Source of the DNA: Petrolisthes cinctipes
Lineage: Eukaryota; Arthropoda; Malacostraca; Decapoda; Porcellanidae
Length of the DNA: 64,000 nt
Direction of reading: 5' to 3'
Assembly: GCA_033782935.1 (NCBI GenBank)
Contig: JAWQEG010000412.1
Span: forward strand, 857,501 to 921,500
The translations under genes and the position numbers were made by a program. Below are positions 1 to 14,388 of the stretch, piece by piece. Position 1 is the first letter of the stretch; every line of letters begins with the position of its first letter. Below the pieces are notes generated by a model. The model worked only from the letters and a program-made list of their open reading frames with translations, ran no database searches and was not told the DNA's origin.

Positions 1-2600
1 GACCCCAAAATATTGAATTTCGGTTGTTTTGAGCCTGAATTTGAGATATAATCGGGTACAGAAGATACATGAACATATTGACTTTGGGCACCAAAAATAT
101 CGATTTTCAGCATGTTTTGGGCCTGAATTTTGAAAATACTCTAACACGGAGTAGGCATGTACAGATCGCTTCTGGGGACCCCAAAATATCGAATTTTCGG
201 GTGTTTAGGGCCAGAATTTGAGATATAAACGGGTACAGAAGATGCATGCACATATCGACTTTTGGGCACCTAAAAGATCGATTTTCAGTATGTTTTTGGC
301 CTGTATTTTGAAAATACTCTAACACGGAGTAGGCATGTACAGATACCTTCTGGGACCTCTAAGTATCGAATTTTCGGGTGGTATGGGACTGAATTTGAGA
401 TATCGATTTTTTGGCACCTATAATATCGATTTTTAGCATGTTTTTAGCCTATATTTTGAAAATATTCTAGCACTGGTTAGGCATGTACAGATTGCTTCTG
501 GGACCCCAAAATATTGAATTTTCGGGTGTTTTGAACCTGAATTTGAGATATAAACGGGTACTGAATATGCATGCACATATCGACTTTTGTGCACCTAAAA
601 GATCGATTTTCAGTATGTTTTGAGCATGTATTTTGAAAATACTCTAACACGGAGTAGGCATGTACAGATCGCTTCTGGGACCCCTAAATATCGAATTTTC
701 GGGTGTTTTTGGACTGAATTTGAGATATCGACTTTTTGGCACCTAAAAGATCGATTTTTAGCATGTTTTTAGCCTATATTTTGAAAATATTCTAGCACTG
801 AGTAGGCATGTACAGATTGCTTCTGGGACCCCAAAATATTGAATTTTCGGGTGTTTTGAGCCTGAATTCGAGATATAAACGGGTACAGAAGATACAGGCA
901 CATATTGACTTTTGGGCACCAAAAATATCGATTTTCAGCATGTTTTGGGCCTGAATTTTGAAAATACTCTAACACGGTGTAGGCATGTACATTTCGCTTC
1001 TGGGATCCCAAAATATCGAATTTTCGGGTGTTTAGGGCCAGAATTTGAGATATAAACGGGTACAGAAGATACATGCACATATTGACTTTGGGCATCTAAA
1101 TTATCGATTTTCAGCATGTTTTGGGCCTGTATTTTGAAATACTCTAACACTGAGTAGTATGTACAGATTTCTTCTGGGACCCCAAAATATTGAATTTTCG
1201 GGTGTTTTGAGCCTGAATTTGAGATATAAACGGGTACTGAAGATGCATGCACATATCGACTTTCGTGCACCTAACAGATCGATTTTCAGTATGTTTTGAG
1301 CATGTATTTTGAAAATACTCTAACACGGAGTAGGCATGTACAGATCGCTTCTGGGACCCCTAAATATCGAATTTTCGGGTGTTTTGGGACTGAATTTGAG
1401 ATATCGACTTTTTGGCACCTAAAAGATCGATTTTTAGCATGTTTTTAGCCTATAGTTTGAAAATATTCTAGCACTGTGTAGGCATGTACAGATTGCTTCT
1501 GGGACCCCAAAATATTGAATTTTCGGGGTGTTTTGAGCCTGAATTTAAGATATAAACGGGTACAGAAGATACATGAACATATTGACTTTGGGCAATCTAA
1601 AATATCGATTTTCAGCATGTTTTGGGCCTGTATTTTGAAAGTACCCTAACACTGACTAGGCATGTACAGATTGCATCTGGGACCCCAAAATATTGAATTT
1701 TCGGGTGTTTTGAGCCTGAATTTGAGATATAAACGGGTACAGATGATACATGCACATATTGACTTTGGGCACCAAAAATATCGATTTTCAGCATGTTTTG
1801 GTCCTGAATTTTGAAATACTCTAACACGGAGTAGGCATGTACAGATCGCTTCTGGGACCCCAAAATATCGAATTTTCGGGTGTTTAGGGCCAGAATTTGA
1901 GATATAAACGGGTACAGAAGATGCATGCACATATCGACTATTGGGCACCTAAAAGATCGATTTTCAGTATGTTTTTGGCCTGTATTTTGAAAATACTCTA
2001 ACACGGAGTAGGCATGTACAGATACCTTCTGGGACCTCTAAATATCGAATTTTCGGGTGTGTTTTGGGACTGAATTTGAGATATCGACTTTTTTGGCACC
2101 TAAAATGTCGATTTTTAGCATGTTTTTAGCCTATATTTTGAAAATATTCTAGCACTGTGTAGGCATGTACAGATTGCTTCTGGGACCCCAAAATATTGAG
2201 TTTTCGGGTGTTTTGAGCCTGAATTTGAGATATAAACGGTACAGAAGATACATGCACATATTGAGCTTTGGGCACCAAAAATATCGATTTTCAGCATGTT
2301 TTGGGCCTGAATTTAGAAAATACTCTAACACGGAGTAGGCATGTTCAGATCGCTTCTGGGACCCCCAAAATATCGAATTTTCGGGTGTTTAGGGCCAGAA
2401 TTTGAGATATAAACGGGTACAGAAGATGCATGCACATATCGACTTTTGGCACCTAAAAGATCGATTTTCAGTATGTTTTTGGCCTGTATTTTGAAAATAC
2501 TCTAACACGGAGTAGGCATGTACAGATACCTTCTGGGACCTCTAAATATCGAATTTTCGGGTGTTTTGGGACTGAATTTGAGATATCGATTTTTTGGCAC
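1..2600 (+). repeat. Irregular, indel-rich start of the array with tetrameric units
   Basis: Successive short-monomer ends (TAGCATGTTTTTAGCC) fall near 433, 759, 1433, 2115 and 2616, giving steps of about 326, 674, 682 and 501 bp. Dimers and tetramers (three long plus one short) therefore dominate here, unlike the 501-bp rhythm further on. Single-base indels are frequent, for example near 20-52, 1137-1160, 1529 and 2060. No gene is present. Confidence 0.8.
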
Positions 2601-2899
2601 CTAAAATGTCGATTTTTAGCATGTTTTTAGCCTATATTTTGAAAATATTCTAGCACTGTGTAGGCATGTACAGATTGCTTCTTAGACCCCAAAATATTGA
2701 ATTTTCGGGTGTTTTGAGCCAGAATTTGAGATATAAACGGGTACAGAAGATACATGCACATATTGACTTTGGGCATCTAAAATATCGATTTTCAGCATGT
2801 TTTGGGCCTGTATTTTGAAAATACTCTAACACTGAGTAGGAATGTACAGATCGCTTCTGGGACCCCAAAATATTGAATTTTCGGGTGTTTTGAGCCTGA

Positions 2900-5800
2900 A
2901 TTTGAGATATAAACGGGTACTGAAGATGCATGCACATATCGACTTTTGTGCACCTAAAAGATCGATTTTCAGTATGTTTGAGCATGTATTTTGAAAATAC
3001 TCTAACACCGGAGTAGGCATGTACAGATCGCTTCTGGGACCCCTAAATATCGAATTTTCGGGTGTTTTGGGACTGAATTTGAGATATCGACTATTTGGCA
3101 CATAAAAGATCGATTTTTTGCATGTTTTTAGCCCTATATTTTGAAAATATTCTAGCACTGTACAGATTGCTTCTGATACCCCAAAATATTGAATTTTCGG
3201 GTGTTTTGAGCCTGAATTTGAGATATAAACGGGTACAGAAGATACATGCACATATTGACTTTGGGCACCAAAAATATCGATTTTCAGCATGTTTTGGGCC
3301 TGAATTTTGAAAATACTCTAACACGGAGTAGGCATGTACAGATCGCTTCTGGACCCCAAAATATCGAATTTTCGGGTGTTTAGGGCCAGAATTTGAGATA
3401 TAAACGGGTACAGAAGATGCATGCACATATCGACTTTTGGGCACCTAAAAGATCTATTTTCAGTATGTTTTTGGCCTGTATTTTGAAAATACTCTAACAC
3501 GGAGTAGGCATGTACAGATACCTTCTGGGACCTTTAAATATCGAATTTTCGGGTGTTTTGGGACTGAATTTGAGATATCGATTTTTGGCACCTAAAATGT
3601 CGATTTTTAGCATGTTTTTAGCCTATATTTTGAAAATATTCTAACACTGTGTAGGCATGTACAGATTGCTTCTGGGACCCCAAAATATTGAATTTTCGGG
3701 TGTTTTGAGCCTGAATTTGAGATATAAACGGGTACAGAAGATACATGCACATATTGACTTTGGGCATCTAAAATATCGATTTTCAGCATGTTTTGGGCCT
3801 GTATTTTGAAAATACTCTAACACTGAGTAGGCATGTACAGATTGCTTCTGGGACCCCAAAAAATTGAATTTTCGGGTGTTTTGAGCCTGAATTTGAGATA
3901 TAAACGGGTACTGAAGATGCATGCACATATCGACTTTTGTGCACCTAAAAGATCGATTTTCAGTATGTTTTGAGCATGTATTTTGAAAATACTCTAACAC
4001 GGAGTAGGCATGTACAGATCGCTTCTGGGACCCCTAAATATCGAATTTTCGGGTGTTTTGGGACTGAATTTGAGATATCGACTTTTTGGCACCTAAAAGA
4101 TCGATTTTTAGCATGTTTTTAGCCTATATTTTGAAAATATTCTAGCACTGTACAGATTGCTTCTGGGACCCCAAAATATTGAATTTTCGGGTGTTTTGAG
4201 CCTGAATTTGAGATATAAACGGGTACAGAAGATACATGCACATATTGACTTTGGGCACCAAAAATATCGATTTTCAGCATGTTTTGGGCCTGAATTTAGA
4301 AAATACTGTAACACGGAGTAGGCATGTACAGATCGCTTCTGGGACCCCAAAATATCGAATTTTCGGGTGTTTAGGGCCAGAATTTGAGATATAAACGGGT
4401 ACAGAAGATGCATGCACATATCGACTTTTGGGCACCTAAAAGATCGATTTTCAGTATGTTTTTGGCCTGTATTTTAAAAAATACTCTAACACGGAGTAGG
4501 CATGTACAGATACCTTCTGGGACCTCTAAATATCGAATTTTCGGGTGTTTTGGGACTGAATTTGATATATCGATTTTTTGGCACCTAAAATGTCGATTTT
4601 TAGCATGTTTTTAGCCTATATTTTTAAAATATTCTAGCACTGTGTAGGCATGTACAGATTGCTTCTGGGACCCCAAAATATTGAATTTTCGGGTGTTTTG
4701 AGCCTGAATTTGAGATATAAACGGTACAGGAGATACATGCACATATTGACTTTGGGCATCTAAAATATCGATTTTCAGCATGTTTTGGGCCTGTATTTTG
4801 AAAATACTCTAACACTGATTAGGCATGTACAGATTGCTTCTGGGACCCCAAAATATTGAATTTTCGGGTGTTTTGAGCCTGAATTTGAGATATAAACGGG
4901 TACTGAAGATGCATGCACATATCGACTTTTGTGCACCTAAAAGATCGATTTTCGGTATGTTTTGAGCATGTATTTTGAAAATACTCTAACACGGAGTAGG
5001 CATGTACAGATCGCTTCTGGGACCCCTAAATATCGAATTTTCTGGTGTTTTGGGACTGAATTTGAGATATCGACTTTTTGGCACCTAAAATGTCGATTTT
5101 TAGCATGTTTTTAGCCTATATTTTGAAAATATTCTAGCACTGAGTAGGCATGTACAGATTGCTTCTGGGACCCCAAAATATTGAATTTTCGGGTGTTTTG
5201 AGCCTGAATTTGAGATATAAACGGGTACAGAAGTTACATGCACATATTGACTTTGGGCACCAAAAATATCGATTTTCAGCATGTTTTGGGCCTGAATTTT
5301 GAAAATACTCTAACACGGAGTAGGCATGTACAGATCGCTTCTGGGACCCCAAAATATCGAATTTTCGGGTGTTTAGGGCCAAAATTTCAGATATAAACGG
5401 GTACAGAAGATGCATGCACATATCGACTTTTGGGCACCTAACAGATCGATTTTCAGTATGTTTTTGGCCTGTATTTTGAAAATACTCTAACACTGAGTAG
5501 GCATGTACAGATTGATTCTGGGACCCCAAAATATTGAATTTTCGGGTGTTTTGAGCCTGAAATTGAGATATAAACGGGTACTGAAGATGCATGCACATAT
5601 CGACTTTTGTGCACCTAAAAGATCGATTTTCAGTATGTTTTGAGAATGTATTTTGAAAATACTCTAACACTGAGTAGGCATGTACAGATCGCTTCTGGGA
5701 CCCCTATATATCGAATTTTCGGGTGTTTTGGGACTGAATTTGAGATATCGATTTTTTGGCACCTAAAATGTCGATTTTTAGCCTATATTTTGAAAATATT

Positions 5801-6415
5801 CTAGCACTGTGTAGGCATGTACAGATTGCTTCTGGGACCCCAAAATATTGAATTTTCCGGTGTTTTGAGCCTGAATTTGAGATATAAACGGGTACAGAAG
5901 ATACATGCACATATTGACTTTGGGCATCTAAAATATCGATTTTCAGCATTTTTTGGGCCTGTATTTTGAAAATACTCTAACACTGAGTAGGCATGTACAG
6001 ATTGCTTCTGGGACCCCAAAATATTGAATTTTCGGGTGTTTTGAGCCTGAATTTGAGATATAAACGGGTACTGAAGATGCATGCACATATCGACTTTTGT
6101 GCACCTAAAAGATCGATTTTCAGTATGTTTTGAGCAAGTATTTTGAAAATACTCTAACATGGAGTAGGCATGTACAGATCGCTTCTGGGACCCCTAAATA
6201 TCGAATTTTCGGGTGTTTTGGGACTGAATTTGATATATCGACTTTTTGGCACCTAAAAGATCGATTTTTAGCATGTTTTTAGCCTATATTTTGAAAATAT
6301 TCTAGCACTGTACAGATTGCTTCTGGGATCCCAAAATATTGAATTTTCGGGTGTTTTGAGCCTGAATTTGAGATATAAACGGGTACAGAAGATACATGCA
6401 CATATTGACTTTGGG
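2900..6415 (+). repeat. Segmental duplication, copy 1 (lag 5636 bp)
   Basis: Rare variants recur exactly 5636 bp downstream: TTAGAAAATACTGTAAC (about 4303), TTTTAAAAAATACTC (about 4474), AAGTTACATGC (about 5232), AAAATTTCAG (about 5379), CTGAAATTGAG (about 5557), CCCCTATATATCG (about 5700), TTTTCCGGTG (about 5855), CAGCATTTTTTGGG (about 5944) and GAGCAAGTA (about 6132). The left edge is uncertain between about 2.8 and 3.1 kb. The right edge lies just before about 6416, where GGGCACC in this copy faces GGGCATC in the other. Confidence 0.85.
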
Positions 6416-7249
6416 CACCAAAAATATCGATTTTCAGCATGTTTTGTGCCTGTATTTTGAAAATACTCTAACACGGAGTAGGCATGTACAGATCGCTTCT
6501 GGGACCCCAAAATATCGAATTTTCGGGTGTTTAGGGCCAGAATTTGAGATATAAACGGGTACAGAATATGCATGCACATATCGACTTTTGGGCACCTAAA
6601 AGATCGATTTTCAGTATGTTTTTGGCCTGTATTTTGAAAATACTCTAACACGGAGTAGGCATGTACAGATACCTTCTGGGACCTCTAAATATCGAATTTT
6701 CGGGTGTTTTGGGACTGAATTTGATATATCGATTTTTGGCACCTAAAATGTCGATTTTTAGCATGTTTTTAGCCTATATTTTGAAAATATTCTAGCACTG
6801 TGTAGGCATGTACAGAATGCTTCTGGGACCCCAAAATATTGAATTTTCGGGTGTTTTGAGCCTGAATTTGAGATATAAACTGGTACAGAAGATACATGCA
6901 CATATTGACTTTGGGCATCTAAAATATCGATTTTCAGCATGTTTTGGGCCTGTATTTTGAAAATACTCTAACACTGATTAGGCATGTACAGATTGCTTTT
7001 GGGACCCCAAAATATTGAATTTTCGGGTGTTTTGAGCCTGAATTTGAGATATAAACGGGTACTGAAGATGCATGCACATATCGACTTTTGTGCACCTAAA
7101 GGATCGATTTTCAGTATGTTTTGAGCATGTATTTTTAAAATACTCTAATACGGAGTAGGCATGTACAGATCGCTTCTGGGACCCCTAAATATCGAAGTTT
7201 CGGGTGTTTTGGGACTGAATTTGAGATATCGACTTTTTGGCACCTAAAA

Positions 7250-9233
7250 TGTCGATTTTTAGCATGTTTTTAGCCTATATTTTGAAAATATTCTAGCACT
7301 GAGTAGGCATGTACAGATTGCTTCTGGGACCCCAAAATATTGAATTTTCGGGTGTTTTGAGCCTGAATTTGAGATATAAACGGGTACAGAAGATACATGC
7401 ACATATTGACTTTGGGCACCAAAAATATCGATTTTCAGCATGTTTTGGGCCTGAATTTTGAAAATACTCTAACACGGAGTAGGCATGTACAGATCGCTTC
7501 TGGGACCCCAAAAAATTGAATTTTCGGGTGTTTTGAGCCTGAATTTGAGATATAAACGGGTACTGAAGATGCATGCACATATCGACTTTTGTGCACCTAA
7601 AAGATCGATTTTCAGTATGTTTTGAGCATGTATTTTGAAAATACTCTAACACGGAGTAGGCATGTACAGATCGCTTCTGGGACCCCTAAATATCGAATTT
7701 TCGGGTGTTTTGGGACTGAATTTGAGATATCGACTTTTTGGCACCTGAAAGATCGATTTTTTGCATGTTTTTAGCCTATATTTTGAAAATATTCTAGCAC
7801 TGTACAGATTGCTTCTGATACCCCAAAATATTGAATTTTCGGGTGTTTTGAGCCTGAATTTGAGATATAAACGGGTTCAGAAGATACATGCACATATTGA
7901 CTTTGGGCACCAAAAATATCGATTTTCAGCATGTTTTGGGCCTGAATTTTGAAAATACTCTAACACGGAGTAGGCATGTACAGATCGCTTCTGGGACCCC
8001 AAAATATCGAATTTTCGGGTGTTTAGGGCCAGAATTTGAGATATAAACGGGTACAGAAGATGCATGCACATATCGACTTTTGGGCACCTAAAAGATCGAT
8101 TTTCAGTATGTTTTTGGCCTGTATTTTGAAAATACTCTAACACGGAGTAGGCATGTACAGATCGCTTCTGGGACCTCTAAATATCGAATTTTAGGGTGTT
8201 TTGGGACTGAATTTGAGATATCGACTTTTTGGCACCTAAAATGTCGATTTTTAGCATGTTTTTAGCCTATATTTTGAAAATATTCTAGCACTGAGTAGGC
8301 ATGTACAGATTGCTTCTGGGACCCCAAAATATTGAATTTTCGGGTGTTTTGAGCCTGAATTTGAGATATAAACGGGTACAGAAGATACATGCACATATTG
8401 ACTTTGGGCACCAAAAATATCGATTTTCAGCATGTTTTGGGCCTGAATTTTGAAAATACTCTAACACGGAGTAGGCATGTACAGATCGCTTCTGGGACCC
8501 CAAAAAATTGAATTTTCGGGTGTTTTGAGCCTGAATTTGAGATATAAACGGGTACTGAAGATGCATGCACATATCGACTTTTGTGCACCTAAAAGATCGA
8601 TTTTCAGTATGTTTTGAGCATGTATTTTGAAAATACTCTAACACGGAGTAGGCATGTACAGATCGCTTCTGGGACCCCTAAATATCGAATTTTCGGGTGT
8701 TTTGGGACTGAATTTGAGATATCGACTTTTTGGCACCTAAAAGATCGATTTTTTGCATGTTTTTAGCCTATATTTTGAAAATATTCTAGCACTGTACAGA
8801 TTGCTTCTGATACCCCAAAATATTGAATTTTCGGTTGTTTTGAGCCTGAATTTGAGATATAAACGGGTACAGAAGATACATGCACATATTGACTTTGGGC
8901 ACCAAAAATATCGATTTTCAGCATGTTTTGGGCCTGAATTTAGAAAATACTCTAACACGGAGTAGGCATGTACAGATCGCTTCTGGGACCCCAAAATATC
9001 GAATTTTCGGGTGTTTAGGGCCAGAATTTGAGATATAAACGGGTACAGAAGATGCATGCACATATCGACTTTTGGGCACCTAAAAGATCGATTTTCAGTA
9101 TGTTTTTGGCCTGTATTTTGAAAATACTCTAACACGGAGTAGGCATGTACAGATACCTTCTGGGACCTCTAAATATCGAATTTTCGGGTGTTTTGGGACT
9201 GAATTTGAGATATCGACTTTTTGGCACCTAAAA
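7250..9233 (+). repeat. Tandem 992-bp hexamer duplication
   Basis: Two neighbouring six-monomer units of 992 bp (501 + 491) begin near 7250 and 8242. Shared rare marks at lag 992 are CCCCAAAAAATTGAA (about 7507/8499), GATTTTTTGCATG (about 7753/8745) and CTTCTGATACCCC (about 7815/8807). The same three marks appear near 3857, 3114 and 3170, so related material is present at least three times in this part of the array. Confidence 0.8.
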
Positions 9234-12051
9234 TGTCGATTTTTAGCATGTTTTTAGCCTATATTTTGAAAATATTCTAACACTGTGTAGGCATGTACAG
9301 ATTGCTTCTGGGACCCCAAAATATTGAATTTTCGGGTGTTTTGAGCCTGAATTTGAGATATAAACGGGTACAGAAGATACATGCACATATTGACTTTGGG
9401 CATCTAAAATATCGATTTTCAGCATGTTTTGGGCCTGTATTTTGAAAATACTCTAACACTGAGTAGGCATGTACAGATTGCTTCTGGGACCCCAAAATAT
9501 TGAATTTTCGGGTGTTTTGAGCCTGAATTTGAGATATAAACGGGTACTGAAGATGCATGCACATATCGACTTTTGTGCACCTAAAAGATCGATTTTCAGT
9601 ATGTTTTGAGCATGTATTTTGAAAATACTCTAACACGGAGTAGGCATGTACAGATCGCTTCTGGGACCCCTAAATATCGAATTTTCGGGTGTTTTGGGAC
9701 TGAATTTGAGATATCGACTTTTTGGCACCTAAAAGATCGATTTTTAGCATGTTTTTAGCCTATATTTTGAAAATATTCTAGCACTGTACAGATTGCTTCT
9801 GGGACCCCAAAATATTGAATTTTCGGGTGTTTTGAGCCTGAATTTGAGATATAAACGGGTACAGAAGATACATGCACATATTGACTTTGGGCACCAAAAA
9901 TATCGATTTTCAGCATGTTTTGGGCCTGAATTTAGAAAATACTGTAACACGGAGTTGGCATGTACAGATCGCTTCTGGGACCCCAAAATGTCGAATTTTC
10001 GGGTGTTTAGGGCCAGAATTTGAGATATAAACGGGTACAGAAGATGCATGCACATATCGACTTTTGGGCACCTAAAAGATCGATTTTCAGTATGTTTTTG
10101 GCCTGTATTTTAAAAAATACTCTAACACGGAGTAGGCATGTACAGATACCTTCTGGGACCTCTAAATATCGAATTTTCGGGTGTTTTGGGACTGAATTTG
10201 ATATATCGATTTTTTGGCACCTAAAATGTCGATTTTTAGCATGTTTTTAGCCTATATTTTTAAAATATTCTAGCACTGTGTAGGCATGTACAGATTGCTT
10301 CTGGGACCCCAAAATATTGAATTTTCGGGTGTTTTGAGCCTGAATTTGAGATATAAACGGTACAGAAGATACATGCACATATTGACTTTGGGCATCTAAA
10401 ATATCGATTTTCAGCATGTTTTGGGCCTGTATTTTGAAAATACTCTAACACTGATTAGGCATGTACAGATTTCTTGTGGGACCCCAAAATATTGAATTTT
10501 CGGGTGTTTTGAGCCTGAATTTGAGATATAAACGGGTACTGAAGATGCATGCACATATCGACTTTTGTGCACCTAAAAGATCGATTTTCGGTATGTTTTG
10601 AGCATGTATTTTGAAAATACTCTAACACGGAGTAGGCATGTACAGATCGCTTCTGGGACCCCTAAATATCGAATTTTCGGGTGTTTTGGGACTGAATTTG
10701 AGATATCGACTTTTTGGCTCCTAAAATGTCGATTTTTAGCATGTTTTTAGCCTATATTTTGAAAATATTCTAGCACTGAGTAGGCATGTACAGATTGCTT
10801 CTGGGACCCCAAAATATTGAATTTTCGGGTGTTTTGAGCCTGAATTTGAGATATAAACGGGTACAGAAGTTACATGCACATATTGACTTTGGGCACCAAA
10901 AATATCGATTTTCAGCATGTTTTGGGCCTGAATTTTGAAAATACTCTAACACGGAGTAGGCATGTACAGATCGCTTCTGGGACCCCAAAATATCGAATTT
11001 TCGGGTGTTTAGGGACAAAATTTCAGATATAAACGGGTACAGAAGATGCATGCACATATCGACTTTTGGGCACCTAACAGATCGATTTTCAGTATGTTTT
11101 TGGCCTGTATTTTGAAAATATTCTAACACTGAGTAGGCATGTACAGATTGCTTCTGGGACCCCAAAATATTGAATTTTCGGGTGTTTTGAGCCTGAAATT
11201 GAGATATAAACGGGTACTGAAGATGCATGCACATATCGACTTTTGTGCACCTAAAAGATCGATTTTCAGTATGTTTTGAGCATGTATTTTGAAAATACTC
11301 TAACACTGAGTAGGCATGTACAGATCGCTTCTGGGACCCCTATATATCGAATTTTCGGGTGTTTTGGGACTGAATTTGAGATATCGATTTTTTGGCACCT
11401 AAAATGTCGATTTTTAGCCTATATTTTGAAAATATTCTAGCACTGTGTAGGCATGTACAGATTGCTTCTGGGACCCCAAAATATTGAATTTTCCGGTGTT
11501 TTGAGCCTGAATTTGAGATATAAACGGGTACAGAAGATACATGCACATATTGACTTTGGGCATCTAAAATATCGATTTTCAGCATTTTTTGGGCCTGTAT
11601 TTTGAAAATACTCTAACACTGAGTAGGCATGTACAGATTGCTTCTGGGACCCCAAAATATTGAATTTTCGGGTGTTTTGAGCCTGAATTTGAGATATAAA
11701 CGGGTACTGAAGATGCATGCACATATCGACTTTTGTGCACCTAAAAGATCGATTTTCAGTATGTTTTGAGCAAGTATTTTGAAAATACTCTAACACGGAG
11801 TAGGCATGTACAGATCGCTTCTGGGACCCCTAAATATCGAATTTTCGGGTGTTTTGGGACTGAATTTGAGATATCGACTTTTTGGCACCTAAAAGATCGA
11901 TTTTTAGCATGTTTTTAGCCTATATTTTGAAAATATTCAAGCACTGTACAGATTGCTTCTGGGACCCCAAAATATTGAATTTTCGGGTGTTTTGAGCCTG
12001 AATTTGAGATATAAACGGGTACAGAAGATACATGCACATATTGACTTTGGG
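8536..12051 (+). repeat. Segmental duplication, copy 2 (lag 5636 bp)
   Basis: Partner of the block starting near 2.9 kb, carrying the same ordered series of rare variants. Copies differ by scattered single-base changes, for example GGGCCAAAATTT against GGGACAAAATTT (about 5377/11013) and GCAAGTA followed by ACATGG against ACACGG (about 6159/11795). Such ordered sharing over several trimers is not expected from homogenised single trimers and indicates one block-copy event. Confidence 0.85.
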
Positions 12052-14388
12052 CATCTAAAATATCGATTTTCAGCATGTTTTGGGCCTGTATTTTGAAAAT
12101 ACTCTAACACTGAGTAGGCATTTACAGATTGCTTCTGGGACCCCAAAATATTGAATTTTCGGGTGTTTTGAGCCTGAATTTGAGATATAAACGGGTACTG
12201 AAGATGCATGCACATATCGACTTTTGTGCACCTAAAAGATCGATTTTCAGTATGTTTTGAGCATGTATTTTGAAAATACTCTAACACGGAGTAGGCATGT
12301 ACAGATCGCTTCTGGGACCCCTAAATATCGAATTTTCGGGTGTTTTGGGACTGAATTTGAGATATTGACTTTTTGGCACCTAAAATATCGATTTTTAGCA
12401 TGTTTTTAGCCTATATTTAGAAAATATTCTAGCACTGAGTAGGCATGTACAGATTGCTTCTGGGACCCCAAAATATTGAATTTTCGGGTGTTTTGAGCCT
12501 CAATTTGAGATATAAACGGGTACAGAAGTTACATGCACATATTGACTTTGGGCACCAAAAATATCGATTTTCAGCATGTTTTGGGCCTGAATTTTGAAAA
12601 TACTCTAACACGGAGTAGGCATGTACAGATCGCTTCTGGGACCCCAAAATATCGAATTTTCGGGTGTTTAGGGCCAGAATTTGAGATATAAACGGGTACA
12701 GAAGATGCATGCACATATCGACTTTTGGGCACCTAAAAGATCGATTTTCAGTATGTTTTTGGCCTGTATTTTGAAAATACTCTAACACGGAGTAGGCATG
12801 TACAGATACCTTCTGGGACCTCTAAATATCGAATTTTCGGGTGCTTTGGGACTGAATTTGATATATCGATTTTTTGGCACCTAAAATGTCGATTTTTAGC
12901 ATGTTTTTAGCCTATATTTTGAAAAATATTCTAGCACTGTGTAGGCATGTACAGATTGCTTCTGGGACCCCAAAATATTGAATTTTCGGGTGTTTTGAGC
13001 CTGAATTTGAGATATAAACGGGTACAGAAGATACATGCACATATGGACTTTGGGCATCTAAAATATCGATTTTCAGCATGTTTTGGGCCTGTATTTTGAA
13101 AATACTCTAACACTGAGTAGGCATGTACAGATTGCTTCTGGGACCCCAAAATATTGAATTTTCGTGTGTTTTGAGCCTGAATTTTCGATATAAACGGGTA
13201 CTGAAGATGCATGCACATATCGACTTTTGTGCACCTAAAAGATCGATTTTCAGTATGTTTTGAGCATGTATTTTGAAAATACTCTAACACGGAGTAGGCA
13301 TGTACAGATCGCTTCTGGGACCCCTAAATATCGAATTTTCGGGTGTTTTGGGACTGAATTTGAGATATCGACTTTTTGGCACCTAAAAGATCGATTTTTA
13401 GCATGTTTTTAGCCTATATTTTGAAAATATTCTATCACTGTACAGATTGCTTCTGGGACCCCAAAATATTGAATTTTCGGGTGTTTTGAGACTGAATTTG
13501 AGATATAAACGGGTACAGAAGATACATGCACATATTGACTTTGGGCACCAAAAATATCGATTTTCAGCATGTTTTGGGCCTGAATTTTGAAAATACTCTA
13601 ACACGGAGTAGGCATGTACAGATCGCTTCTGGGACCCCAAAATATCGAATTTTCGGGTGTTTAGGGCCAGAATTTGAGATATAAACGGGTACAGAAGATG
13701 CATGCACATATCGACTTTTGGGCACCTAAAAGATCGATTTTCAGTATGTTTTTGGCCTGTATTTTGAAAATACTCTAACACGGAGTAGGCATGTACAGAT
13801 ACCTTCTGGGACCTCTAAATATCGAATTTTCGGGTGTTTTGGGACTGAATTTGAGATATCGATTTTTTGGCACCTAAAATGTCGATTTTTAGCATGTTTT
13901 TAGCCTATATTTTGAAAATATTCTAGCATTGTGTAGGCATGTACAGATTGCTTCTGGGACCCAAAAATATTGAATTTTCGGGTGTTTTGAGCCTGAATTT
14001 GAGATATAAACGGGTACAGAAGATACATGCACATATCGACTTTTGGCACCTAAAAGATCGATTTTCAGTATGTTTTTGGCCTGTATTTTTAAAACACTCT
14101 AACACGGAGTAGGCATGTACAGATCGCTTCTGGGACCCCAAAATATCGAATTTTCGGGTGTTTAGGGCCAGAATTTGAGATATAAACGGGTACAGAAGAT
14201 GCATGCACATATCGACTTTTGGCACCTAAAAGATCGATTTTCAGTATGTTTTTGGCCTGTATTTTTAAAATACTCTAACACGGAGTAGGCATGTACAGAT
14301 ACCTTCTGGGACCTCTAAATATCGAATTTTCGGGTGTTTTGGGACTGAATTTGAGATATCGATTTTTTGGCACCTAAAATGTCGATTT

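Larger units (their letters stand above)
2600..14388 (+). repeat. Trimer array with alternating a and b flavours
   Basis: M1 units begin near 3607, 4108, 5100, 6268, 6758, 7259, 8251, 9243, 9744, 10736 and 13398, mostly spaced at about 491/501 bp or their sum of 992. Type-a trimers (M2 with GTACTGAAGATGC, M3 with CCCCTAA) often alternate with type-b trimers (M2 with TTTAGGGCCAG, M3 with GATACC and ACCTCTAA), making a six-monomer repeat near 1 kb. The 10-bp deletion form CACTGTACAG recurs, for example near 4147, 6307, 8792, 9783 and 13438. No gene is present. Confidence 0.85.
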
